Under the pieces are notes generated by a model. That model made no database searches, was not told the origin of the DNA, and saw only the letters and a list, made by a program, of their open reading frames with translations. A DNA stretch of 37,747 nt from Chloroflexota bacterium (GTDB taxonomy: Bacteria; Chloroflexota; Anaerolineae; JAAEKA01). The DNA lies in assembly GCA_029558955.1 (NCBI GenBank), contig JAKQCW010000234.1, forward strand, positions 1-37,747. The letters run 5' to 3'. The stretch's first letter is position 1; the number at the start of each line of letters is the position of its first letter. Both the position numbers and the translations under genes were made by a program. This document shows positions 15,943 through 23,770 of the stretch, one piece after another.

Positions 15943-16787
15943 CTCCTCGGCCATCCCTTGCCAGCGCGCGACCGGTCGCTCGGCCGCGCCGCTGGCTGCG
16001 CCGGGCGCTGGTGGCCGTGGTGTTGCTCTACGTCGGCGTTCTGATCGTCGCGCCGCTGGCCGGGCTGCTTCATGGCGCGCTGGCCGATGGGTTGGGTGCA
16101 GCCTTGGCGACTTTTCGGGATCCGCAGGTGCAACGGGCCTTTGGCCTGACCTTGCGCATCAGTTTGCCGGTCGTTGTGGTCCAGGCTGTGTTTGGCACGG
16201 CCGTTGCCTGGATGCTGGTGCGCGACAACTTCCCGGGCAAGCGGCTGATCAACGGCCTGATCGATCTGCCCTTTGCCGTCTCGCCGGTGGTGGTGGGCTA
16301 CATGTTGCTTTTGTTGTTTGGCCGGCAGGGGCTTTTGGCGCCTGTGCTGCAGGCCCTGGACATCCAGGTCGCTTTCGCCGTGCCGGGCATGGTGCTGGCC
16401 ACCCTGTTCGTGACGTTGCCTTTCATGATTCGCGAGCTGGCGCCGATCCTGAAGGCCTTTGGCATTCAGCAGGAGCAGGCGGCCGCGACGCTGGGCGCCA
16501 ATGGGTGGACGACCTTTTGGCGCATCACGTTGCCAGCCCTGCGCTGGGGCTTCGTCTACGGCATCACACTGACTCTGGCGCGCGCGTTGGGCGAGTTCGG
16601 CGCAGTGCTGGTGATCGGCGGCGGCATCCAGGGCCGCACCGAGACTGCCACATTGTACGTGTACCGCGCCCTGGACGAACGCCAATACGTCAGCGCCTAC
16701 AGCGCCGCCCTGGCGCTGGGCGCGTTCTCGCTGCTGTTGGTGCTGGGCACGGAGTTCCTGCGGCGGCGGGAGGAGAAAAAGCGCTGA
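15939..16787 (+). CDS. cysW: Sulfate ABC transporter permease CysW
   Basis: A 282-residue permease, partner of CysT. It has an EAA-type coupling loop EQAAATLGANGWTTFWRITLP and the family block LARALGEFGAVLVIGGGIQGRTETATLYVY. ATG 15939 overlaps the cysT stop (ATGA) and has GGAGG upstream. Last gene of the operon; it ends 60 bp before the convergent end of the USP gene, with no clear terminator hairpin in between. Confidence 0.92.
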   Translation: MTPRPSLASARPVARPRRWLRRALVAVVLLYVGVLIVAPLAGLLHGALADGLGAALATFRDPQVQRAFGLTLRISLPVVVVQAVFGTAVAWMLVRDNFPGKRLINGLIDLPFAVSPVVVGYMLLLLFGRQGLLAPVLQALDIQVAFAVPGMVLATLFVTLPFMIRELAPILKAFGIQQEQAAATLGANGWTTFWRITLPALRWGFVYGITLTLARALGEFGAVLVIGGGIQGRTETATLYVYRALDERQYVSAYSAALALGAFSLLLVLGTEFLRRREEKKR

Positions 16788-16847
16788 AAGCGGCGCGTCG
16801 AACCAGGCCGACCCCTTCCCCGATCCCCCGCCCTCCTTCCCCACTCA

Positions 16848-17903
16848 TCATCCCCCGGTCAGCAGCAGCGGACAGTTCAAGTCCGACAGCATCTTGTGCA
16901 ACAGCGGCCTGAGGCGCCACTGAGCCTCGGCGCCGCGCACGGCAACGCCGGCAACGATCAGGTCATAGGGGAGAGACGCCAACTCCTCGTGGATCATCAC
17001 CTCCGGCGCGCCCTGGCGCAGGTGCAGCACCGCATCCATCTGCAACGCGTCCAGGCGCTGAGCGGCATGCCGCATCTTGTGGCCGAGCGCGTTGTTGGCT
17101 GACAAGAGGCTGGAGATATCGTCGTGGGCGCCGAACGGCAGCCGGCGTTGCGGCGATGGCGACGCCGGGCCGGCAGCGGTGTGCGGCGCGATCATCAGCG
17201 CTGTGGTCGCGCTTCCGGTCGCGCGCGCCAGGCGCGCGGCCCACGCCAGCGCGGCATCGTCCACCGGATCGCCGCGCACGATCAACAGCAAGCGGCGCAG
17301 GGGCCAGCGCGGCCGGCAGGCGTACAACAGCGCCGCCCCGCTGCCATGGCCGGCAACTTGCAGCGGGTCGGGTAGAGTGAGGTCGGCGCAGGACAGGATC
17401 ACCAGTCGGCCATCGACCGCGGCCGCGCCCGGCTCCCAGCGCGGTCCTGGCGCGGCGCTGTCGGGCCTCTCTGGCGCCGGCAGCAGGGGATCGTAGCGGT
17501 TCAGCGGCGCCCCCAACAGCGCGGCTACCTGCGTCGCGTAGCTGATGACGCCCATCCTGTCGCCGTGCAGCGGCTCACGCAGCCATACCTGCTTCGGCGC
17601 ACCTTCGCCGCCGGCCAGATCAGCCAATCGGGCATCGATCAGCGCGCCGTCGCCCCGCACCAGATACACCTGGGGCGAACGCGCCGACCGGCTGGCCGCC
17701 TGTTCGGTCAGGGCCGCGACCACGGCGTCACGCGCGGCGCCATCGGCCGGATCGGCCATGGCAATGGTGATGACGCCGTCGTCCTGGGCGATGGGCAGCG
17801 CGCGGCAACGCCGCGCCACGTCCAGCGGCAGCCAGCGGACGGCTTCGTCATCGGGGACCAGGTCCTTCAAATCGAGGTAATCTGAGCGGTGTTTGTTGTT
17901 CAC
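16848..17903 (-). CDS. GspE/MshEN N-terminal-like plus USP-like domain protein
   Basis: A roughly 351-residue cytoplasmic protein. Residues about 15-70 (WLPLDVARRCRALPIAQDDG, then VITIAMADPADGAARDAV) match the N-terminal domain of type II secretion/MshE ATPases, but no ATPase follows. Residues about 75-205 are not recognised. Residues about 206-351 look like a universal-stress-protein fold (LRRLLLIVRGDPVDDAALAW at the start, YDLIVAGVAVRGAEAQWRLR and NCPLLLTGG at the end). GTG 17903 is the best start because the conserved part begins shortly after it, though a clear ribosome binding site is missing. It carries the same type of domain that is fused to CysA, has the same promoter repeats, and lies directly after the response regulator gene. 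A sensory or adaptor role is inferred. Confidence 0.65.
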   Translation of the reverse strand: MNNKHRSDYLDLKDLVPDDEAVRWLPLDVARRCRALPIAQDDGVITIAMADPADGAARDAVVAALTEQAASRSARSPQVYLVRGDGALIDARLADLAGGEGAPKQVWLREPLHGDRMGVISYATQVAALLGAPLNRYDPLLPAPERPDSAAPGPRWEPGAAAVDGRLVILSCADLTLPDPLQVAGHGSGAALLYACRPRWPLRRLLLIVRGDPVDDAALAWAARLARATGSATTALMIAPHTAAGPASPSPQRRLPFGAHDDISSLLSANNALGHKMRHAAQRLDALQMDAVLHLRQGAPEVMIHEELASLPYDLIVAGVAVRGAEAQWRLRPLLHKMLSDLNCPLLLTGG

Positions 17904-17954
17904 GAGGCTGTGCGAGCGCCTCCAGCATGGTTGACTCCACCCTAACAGCCGCCG

Positions 17955-17995
17955 ATGACAGCCATCGTGACAGGCCCGTGATAAAGCCATGACAA
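17955..17995 (-). promoter_or_regulatory. Four Pho-box-like direct repeats upstream of the USP gene
   Basis: On the minus strand TTGTCAT (17995), TTATCAC (17984), CTGTCAC (17973) and CTGTCAT (17961) follow each other with 11, 11 and 12 bp spacing, the same arrangement as upstream of cysA. One more TGTCAC lies 17 bp upstream (about 18012). The site lies between the end of the response regulator gene and the USP start codon, about 50 nt before it. Confidence 0.7.
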
Positions 17996-18044
17996 GCGCC
18001 GGCCCGTGACATGTGGTCTGTGAAACGGCTCCTCGCTCCCCCAA

Positions 18045-18830
18045 TCACTCCCGCGTCAGCCCGTAGCCCACTCCGGGGATGGTTTCGATGGTCGGGATGC
18101 CGGCCTGCTGGCCGCCGGCGCCGTCGCTGGCATCCTTGATCTTGCCGCGCAGGCGGTGCACCAACTGGCGCAGCATGTCCCTGTCGCCGCCGTCCTCGCC
18201 CCAAACATGATCGATGATCGCATCGGCAGTCAACACATGGCCGGCGTTGAGCATCAGGTAGGCCAGCAGCCTGCTCTCCAGCGCGGTCAGACTGATGGGC
18301 GGGAACGCCTTGGCCGCTTCCTGGCCTGCCGACTCCGCAGGAAGCAGGAGAGCCGGCGCCCCAGCCGCCGCGGCTTCGGCTCCCTCCTGCAACACCCGCA
18401 TCTCACGCCGGCTGGCGTCCAGCGCCAGATTTCCCACCCGGCGGATGCCAGGGCCGGCCACTTGCCGGCCAGCGCGGCTGCGACGCAGCACGGCCTGCGC
18501 TCGCGCCGCCAGTTGACGCGGGCTGAACGGCTTGGTCAGGTAGTCGTCGGCGCCCAACTCCAGCCCATGTACGATATCGTCCTCCTCCCCGCGCACGGTC
18601 AGCAGGATGATGGGCGTGTCAGACAGGCTGCGCAGACGCCGGCAGACGGCGAAGCCATCCAGCCGCGGCATGTTCACATCCAGCACCACCAGATCGGGCA
18701 GTTCTTCGCTGAAGCGTTGCAGCGCGCTTTCGCCGTCGTGGGCCAGGACGATCTCGAAGCCCTCGCGGCGCAGTGTGAAGGCCAGCACATCGGCCAGCAC
18801 GCGGTCGTCGTCGACGATCAATGCTTTCAT
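18045..18830 (-). CDS. OmpR/PhoB-family response regulator
   Basis: A 261-residue regulator. The receiver domain (1-120) has the acidic pocket VDDDR, phosphoacceptor D51 in VVLDVNMPRLDG, the Thr in LLTVRGEEDD and the Lys in DDYLTKPFS. The C-terminal winged helix has LTALESRLLAYLMLNAGHVL, IIDHVWGEDGGDRDMLRQLV and TIETIPGVGYGLTRE. Between the first strands of the DNA-binding domain there is an Ala/Pro-rich insertion of about 30 residues (VLQEGAEAAAAGAPALLLPA and beyond), which makes it longer than usual (about 230). ATG 18830. It lies 68 bp after the histidine kinase and is the natural candidate to bind the YTGTCAY repeats, because OmpR-family proteins bind direct repeats of about 11 bp. Confidence 0.92.
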   Translation of the reverse strand: MKALIVDDDRVLADVLAFTLRREGFEIVLAHDGESALQRFSEELPDLVVLDVNMPRLDGFAVCRRLRSLSDTPIILLTVRGEEDDIVHGLELGADDYLTKPFSPRQLAARAQAVLRRSRAGRQVAGPGIRRVGNLALDASRREMRVLQEGAEAAAAGAPALLLPAESAGQEAAKAFPPISLTALESRLLAYLMLNAGHVLTADAIIDHVWGEDGGDRDMLRQLVHRLRGKIKDASDGAGGQQAGIPTIETIPGVGYGLTRE

Positions 18831-18831
18831 A

Positions 18832-18932
18832 GGCTCCGCCAGGCCCTGAGGGCCTTGGTGCTTTCAGTTCAATCCGTCATCGACCGTTGCGCACGGTATC
18901 AGGTTCCGCCAGGCCCTGAGGGGCCTTGGTGC
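18832..18932. repeat. Direct repeat pair with internal palindrome at the kinase/regulator junction
   Basis: GGCTCCGCCAGGCCCTGAGG (18832 on) and GGTTCCGCCAGGCCCTGAGG (18902 on) each continue with GGCCTTGGTGCT, two near-identical copies of about 31 bp, 70 bp apart. Each contains a palindrome around AGGCCCTGAGGGCCT. One copy encodes the end of the histidine kinase; the other forms the leader of the response regulator gene. Confidence 0.85.
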
Positions 18933-20743
18933 TGTTGGCCAGGGATTTCCAATCCCTGGCTGACAGCCCGCGGCAGAGTAAACCACGCCACAGCGCCGCC
19001 GCCGGCCCGGTCGTCGATGCCCCAGCGGCCGCCGTGGCCTTCGACGATGGCCTTGACCACCGACAGGCCCAGCCCAAAGCCGCCCGGGGCATCGCTGCCG
19101 GTCCCGGCAAAACGCCGACCCTGCAACAGCGCCGCCCGTTGCTCCAGCGGGATGCCCGGTCCTTGGTCGGCCACCAGCACCCGCACGGTCTGCCCGTCGG
19201 CTTCCAGCAGGGCGCTGATGGTGATCTGGCTAGCGGCCAAGCCGCGCTGGGCGTTGCTGGCGTTGGAGAGCAGGTTGACCAGCACCTGCACGATGCGCCG
19301 GGGATCGGCCATGACCACCGGGATGGCCGCGGGCAGCTCGACCACCAGGCGCTGGCCGTGCCGGTCCAGCAGCGGCTGCATAGTGGCCGCGGCGTTGGCG
19401 ATGATCTCGCCCAGGTTGGCCGGGCGCGGGCGAGCACGGAAACGGCCGGCTTCGATGTTGGCGCTCTCCAGCAGGTTATCGACCAGCTTGTGCAGATTCA
19501 GCACGCCCAGGTGCAGCGTGGTGAGCAGCTCTTGCAGCTCTGCGGGGCTCAGCTCGGCGGCCTGGTCGATCAGCAGCTCGACCGATGCGGCCACGGCTGT
19601 CAGCGGCGTGCGGAATTCGTGGGAAACGTTGGCCAGAAAGTGGTCGGTCAACGCCTTTTCCTGGCGCAGCTCGGCCAGGCTGCGCTGCAAATCGGCGCGT
19701 GTGACCTCCAGCGATTCTCCCAGCAGCGCCACTTCGCGCACGCTGGCGTCGAACGCGATCGGGCTGGACAGGTTGCCGCTGCGCATGGCCGCGGCGGCGC
19801 GGGCCAAGTCAGCCAACGGGCTGCTGATGCGGCGCGCCAAGGCCACGGCCAGCCCCAAGCCCAGGACAGTCGCCAGAGCCATGCTGGCCAGGAGCAGGCG
19901 CAACAGCCGTTGCTCAGCCGCGACCAGCCGAGTCACATCCAGCGCCCCTTCGACCGTTGTCGTCGTCCCGTCGTGTTGCGTCGCCAGCGTGAAGCGATCG
20001 GTGTAAAAGGGTTGCCCGTGCCAGGAAATGCGACTGCGTCCTGGTTGGCCCGACGTGTTGCCCGACAGCGACGCTTCAGCATCTTCGACAAGGCTGCTCA
20101 CCACAGGCAAGTCGCCCACCAGCAGGGTGTGTTCCAGGCCGGTCTGGCTGCGCATCTCCTGCGTGTGCGCCAGGTCCAGCCAACGCGCTGTGACCACCAT
20201 CCCCGCGACAGCATCAGCGCCGGAAGCCAGGGGCTGGGCAGCAACCAGCCAGACCTGCGGCAGCACGCCCGATGGTTGGGTGACCAGCACCGTGGCGCCG
20301 GCCGCCAGCGTGCACAGCGGCGGCAACTGGGCGGCGCCGGCCGCGTCGTCGACCTGGGCCAGCGGCGCGCTCGCTTCATCGCACACGGCGATCAGGTCCA
20401 GATCCGCGCCGTCTCGCAGTGTGTCGAGGTAGGTCAACAGATCGTCGTCGGCTGATCGCGGCGCGTTTTGTGCTTGGCGCAGCAAGGCAGCCAGCGATGG
20501 ACGTTCGGCTGTCAGGGTGGCCAGGCCGGCCAGCTCTTTCAGTTGGACGGCGTAGAGCGCCTGCGAAGCTTGCATGCCCTGCTGAAGCTGGGCCCGAGCC
20601 TGGCTTTCGAGCTGGTTGCGCACCAGCCAGATGGCCGGCAGGCCCACGACCAAGGTCGACAGCAACGCCAGCGCGGCCAGGCTGATCATCATCTGCGCCG
20701 CCAGGCTGAGGGGCGCCGACGCGGGCGCGGAGTCCTCAGTCAT
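18899..20743 (-). CDS. Membrane sensor histidine kinase
   Basis: A 614-residue kinase. Membrane segments lie at about 15-42 and 282-303, with a 240-residue extracytoplasmic sensor between them (Cache-like by size and place; ligand unknown). A HAMP-like linker follows (303-355). HisKA carries H375 in ANVSHEFRTPLTAVAAS. The ATP-binding domain has N-box NLLSNASNA, G1 ADQGPGIPL and G2 GGFGLGLSVVKAIVEGHGG. The last residues (QQHQGPSGPGGT) are encoded by a repeat copy. ATG 20743 lies 13 bp after the PepF stop, so it may be co-transcribed with that gene. It almost certainly phosphorylates the response regulator next door. The signal (sulfate or phosphate status, or stress) is not readable from sequence. 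Confidence 0.9.
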   Translation of the reverse strand: MTEDSAPASAPLSLAAQMMISLAALALLSTLVVGLPAIWLVRNQLESQARAQLQQGMQASQALYAVQLKELAGLATLTAERPSLAALLRQAQNAPRSADDDLLTYLDTLRDGADLDLIAVCDEASAPLAQVDDAAGAAQLPPLCTLAAGATVLVTQPSGVLPQVWLVAAQPLASGADAVAGMVVTARWLDLAHTQEMRSQTGLEHTLLVGDLPVVSSLVEDAEASLSGNTSGQPGRSRISWHGQPFYTDRFTLATQHDGTTTTVEGALDVTRLVAAEQRLLRLLLASMALATVLGLGLAVALARRISSPLADLARAAAAMRSGNLSSPIAFDASVREVALLGESLEVTRADLQRSLAELRQEKALTDHFLANVSHEFRTPLTAVAASVELLIDQAAELSPAELQELLTTLHLGVLNLHKLVDNLLESANIEAGRFRARPRPANLGEIIANAAATMQPLLDRHGQRLVVELPAAIPVVMADPRRIVQVLVNLLSNASNAQRGLAASQITISALLEADGQTVRVLVADQGPGIPLEQRAALLQGRRFAGTGSDAPGGFGLGLSVVKAIVEGHGGRWGIDDRAGGGAVAWFTLPRAVSQGLEIPGQQHQGPSGPGGT

Positions 20744-20755
20744 GATGCCGTTGCG

Positions 20756-23515
20756 TCACTCTGCCACTAGCTGCTCCAACCGGTCGATCAGGCCGCTCAG
20801 CACCTGGAAGGTCTCCTCCACCGGCTGCGGGCTGGCCAGGTCAACGCCGGCACTGCGCAGGGCGTCCAGCGGGTACATGGATCCGCCGGCGCGCAGGAAG
20901 CCCAGGTAGTCCTCGGCCGCGCCCGGCGTCCCGGCCAGAATGCGGTTGGAGAGGGCATGGGCGCCGGAGATGCCGGTGGCGTACTGGAAGACGTAGTAGT
21001 CGGCGTAGAGGTGGCCAAAGGTGGCCCAGCCGATGCCGACCCGCTGCCGATCCAGCGCCATCTCAGCGCCGAAGCCTTCGGCGCTCAGGTCGGCCAGCAG
21101 ATCGATCATGCCATCGGCGGTGATCCCTTCGCCGCGCTCGACCCGCTGATGCACCTCCAGCTCGAAGCGGGCCAGGGTGGGCATCACCAGGAAATAGCGA
21201 TGGAAGTTGCTCATGGCCTCTTCGATGACGCCGATCTGCACGTCGCGCGGCAGATCGCGCTGCGGATCCAGCAGATAGGCGCGCAGCATGGCCTGGTGGA
21301 AGTTGGAAGCCACCTCGGCGGCGAAGAGGGAATATTCGCCGTAGATCAGCGGCTGGGTCTGCCAGGCCAGGTAGGAGTGCATGGAGTGCCCCAGCTCATG
21401 CGCCAGCGTGCCCAGGCTCTGGGTGTCGTCGGTGTAGCTCATCATGATGAAGGGGTAGGTGCCGGGCGAACCGCTGGAAAACGCGCCCGACGACTTGCCT
21501 TGGCTGGGGTAAACATCGACCCAGCGCTGCTCCTGGCAGCCGCGACGCAGCGCGTCCACGTACTCCTGGCCCAGCGGCGCCAACGCCTCGCTGATCCACG
21601 CCACCCCCTGCTGATAGCTGACCGTGGCCGGCTGTGCCGTCAGCGGCGCCCAGATGTCGTAGGGGTGCAGCATCTCGACCCCCAGCGCCCGCCGTCGCAC
21701 GGCCCAATAGCGATGCCAGACCGGCAGGTGCTTGCGGAAGGTCTCGATGAGATTGTGGAAGACGGCGGTGGGGATGGCGTTGTCGAACAGCGCCATTTCC
21801 AGCGTGGAGTCGTAGCGCCGCGCCCGCATCTGCAAGGCATTTTGCCTGACCGAGGTCAAAAGATTGCTGGTCAGCGTGTTCTTGTGTGCCAGGTATTGGT
21901 CGGTGTAGCGCTCCCAGGCCGTGCGCCGCACCTGTCGGTCTGGGCTGGTCAGCAGCCCGTCATAGGTGCTCTGGCTGAGGGGCAGTTCAGCGCCGTCGCC
22001 GGCCACGGCCGGCTGGAACTGCATGTCGGCGTTGGTCAGCATGTTCCAGGCCCCGTAAGCGCCGGCGAACGGTTCCGCGGTCAGACCCAGCAGCTCCTCG
22101 ACCTCGACCGAGCGCACGTGGGCCTGGCGGCGGAAGAGATCGGCGAAATAGTGGGCATAGAGCGCCAGCCGGGGCTCGTCGATCATCCACTGCTGCAAGG
22201 TGGGCAGGCCGATGGCCAGCAGCTCCGGCGCCGCGTAGGCTGAGACGCCCATGAACTGGCCGAAGAGGCCCTGCACGCGGCCATCGCGCTCGGTCGCCGT
22301 CTGATTGGTGGTGTCGACGGCCGCATCCATGCCGCTGTAGACCGCCAGGCGCCACAGCCGCTGCTCCAGCGTCTCGATGGCGGTGCGGGCAGCCAGCAAC
22401 TGCGCCGGGCCTTCGGCCAGCCGTCCTTCGAAGGCGCGCAGGCCGGGTAGGCCGGCCGCGACGCTGGCAAATTCCTCCTCCCAGGCCTGGGCAGTGGCAA
22501 AAAGGCTCTCGGCATTCCACGTGTACTGCCGGTCGATCTCGCTGCGAGTGGGCAGACGACTCCCTGTCATGCTGAGGGCCGCCGAAGCATCTCCGCTCAT
22601 GGGTAGTTCTCCTCGTTGAGTGTTGGTTTGTTGCCAGATCAGCTCCGCCAGGCGGCGGCTGATGTCCCGAACAATGGCGTCGGGCACGCCATCCAGGGCC
22701 TGCGACTGCAAGCGCAGGTCGATCTGGTCGTTGACGTAGTCCACAGCCAGAAACTGGCCACCGGCCGTCAGCGCGATCTCGGTGGAAAAAAGGTGCAGGC
22801 GCGAGACGTTGGCGATGCGCACCGCCATGTCGTAGAGCTCGCCCAGGCGCAGGCTGATCACCTCGTCGGACTGCACCGGGCGGAAGACGTGGGTTTTCGG
22901 CGGCCACCAGTTTGCGTAGATCTCCCCCAGGCAGTAGATGACCCGAAACCAGGCCGGCTGGCCGGCGATCTCCGTCGGGGTGACATAGGCCTGCAGCAGG
23001 TACTTGTCGTGGGGGAATTGCCGGCGCGCCTGCGCCACCTGCTCCAGCGACGTCGCCTCGCAGATCACCCCCTCGCCGCCGCCGCCGTTGGCCGGCTTGA
23101 TGGCAAAAGCCGGGCCCAGCGGGCTCAGGTCGAGCTCCGGCAGCTCCGGCTGTTCGTTGTGCGGGGCGAGGATCAGGCTGTAGGGGGTGTGCAGGCCGTT
23201 GGCGATCAGCTCCAGGTGCATGGTGGCCTTGTCGGCCGTGTAGGTTTCTCGCTCGTGGGGGTTGATGCGAAAGACGTCGTTGAGGCGCGCCCAATCGACG
23301 AGCTTGAGGAAAGCTGGGTCAGTGTCGGCGGCCCGGTTCATGAACGTATGGAAGTTGAGATCCCCGGCCAACAGCGCCTGATGGGCGGCATCCAGGTTGT
23401 CCGGCGTGACGTGCAGCACCGAGAGGCCCCGCTCCCGGCACGCCTGCTCCAACAGTCTCACAAAATCGGCGTCATGCGGCCAGTTCCAGGCAATACACAG
23501 GTCGTAAGTCGTCAT
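20756..23515 (-). CDS. ATP-grasp domain joined to oligoendopeptidase F (M3B)
   Basis: One continuous frame of 919 residues. Residues 1-305 are an ATP-grasp ligase-like domain (ADKATMHLELIANGLHTPYS; FAIKPANGGGGEGVI nucleotide loop; LFSTEIAL..FLAVDYVNDQIDLR metal-binding end). Residues 306-919 are oligoendopeptidase F: LPTRSEIDRQYTWNAESLFA start, zinc motif HELGHS at 706-711, and C-terminal GISGAHALSNRIL and AGGSMYPLDAL. PepF alone is normally about 600 residues, and an ATG at 22600 with GAGGAG 8 nt upstream marks exactly that length. So this is either a real fusion or two genes whose first stop was lost, with a second product started inside. ATG 23515 is chosen for the whole; the frame upstream of it lacks similarity. 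The ATP-grasp substrate is unknown. Confidence 0.85.
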   Translation of the reverse strand: MTTYDLCIAWNWPHDADFVRLLEQACRERGLSVLHVTPDNLDAAHQALLAGDLNFHTFMNRAADTDPAFLKLVDWARLNDVFRINPHERETYTADKATMHLELIANGLHTPYSLILAPHNEQPELPELDLSPLGPAFAIKPANGGGGEGVICEATSLEQVAQARRQFPHDKYLLQAYVTPTEIAGQPAWFRVIYCLGEIYANWWPPKTHVFRPVQSDEVISLRLGELYDMAVRIANVSRLHLFSTEIALTAGGQFLAVDYVNDQIDLRLQSQALDGVPDAIVRDISRRLAELIWQQTNTQRGELPMSGDASAALSMTGSRLPTRSEIDRQYTWNAESLFATAQAWEEEFASVAAGLPGLRAFEGRLAEGPAQLLAARTAIETLEQRLWRLAVYSGMDAAVDTTNQTATERDGRVQGLFGQFMGVSAYAAPELLAIGLPTLQQWMIDEPRLALYAHYFADLFRRQAHVRSVEVEELLGLTAEPFAGAYGAWNMLTNADMQFQPAVAGDGAELPLSQSTYDGLLTSPDRQVRRTAWERYTDQYLAHKNTLTSNLLTSVRQNALQMRARRYDSTLEMALFDNAIPTAVFHNLIETFRKHLPVWHRYWAVRRRALGVEMLHPYDIWAPLTAQPATVSYQQGVAWISEALAPLGQEYVDALRRGCQEQRWVDVYPSQGKSSGAFSSGSPGTYPFIMMSYTDDTQSLGTLAHELGHSMHSYLAWQTQPLIYGEYSLFAAEVASNFHQAMLRAYLLDPQRDLPRDVQIGVIEEAMSNFHRYFLVMPTLARFELEVHQRVERGEGITADGMIDLLADLSAEGFGAEMALDRQRVGIGWATFGHLYADYYVFQYATGISGAHALSNRILAGTPGAAEDYLGFLRAGGSMYPLDALRSAGVDLASPQPVEETFQVLSGLIDRLEQLVAE
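22598..22614 (-). promoter_or_regulatory. Internal ribosome binding site and start codon for a separate PepF
   Basis: On the minus strand GAGGAG (22614-22609) is followed after 8 nt by ATG (22600-22598), inside the long ATP-grasp/PepF frame. It would start a 614-residue PepF of normal length. Confidence 0.6.
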
Positions 23516-23625
23516 GAAGCGGCATTGTACCGCACACTGCCCCCTGTAACAAGTTCGTGCGGCGTTTCGCAGGTCGCGTCGGCGTCTGCGCCGCATCGAG
23601 CCCCGTCAGTGCTCAGAAATGCGAC

Positions 23626-23732
23626 GTGTGAGGTAGCAAAAGCTGCCTCACACGCCACACCCCCATGTTGTGTCAGACCCACCGGGCGGGCCTGGGCTGG
23701 GCCTGTCAGACTCAGCCCGGGCCCGCCGTGGG
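23626..23732. terminator. Two strong hairpins downstream of glnA
   Basis: Hairpin 1: arms GTGTGAGGTAGC (23626-23637) and GCTGCCTCACAC (23642-23653), loop AAAA, one G-T pair. Hairpin 2: arms 23685-23699 and 23713-23727 (15 bp, one G-T pair), extended by CCCAC/GTGGG outside. Neither has a clear T-tract. They lie between the glnA stop and the ATP-grasp/PepF start and probably limit read-through, but they could also be repeat elements. Confidence 0.45.
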
Positions 23733-23770
23733 CCGGCGGAAAGTGTCAGATGTTCAAGCTGACGCCGGCG

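Noticed and set aside
18156..20006. 616-codon plus-strand frame opposite the regulator and kinase genes
   Set aside because: Ser/Arg/Ala-rich shadow without motifs; both minus-strand genes are unmistakable.
23660..23760. Three TGTCAG motifs as further Pho-box-like sites upstream of the ATP-grasp/PepF gene
   Set aside because: Spacing is irregular (not about 11 bp) and two lie in or beside the arms of a hairpin; they do not form a direct-repeat operator.
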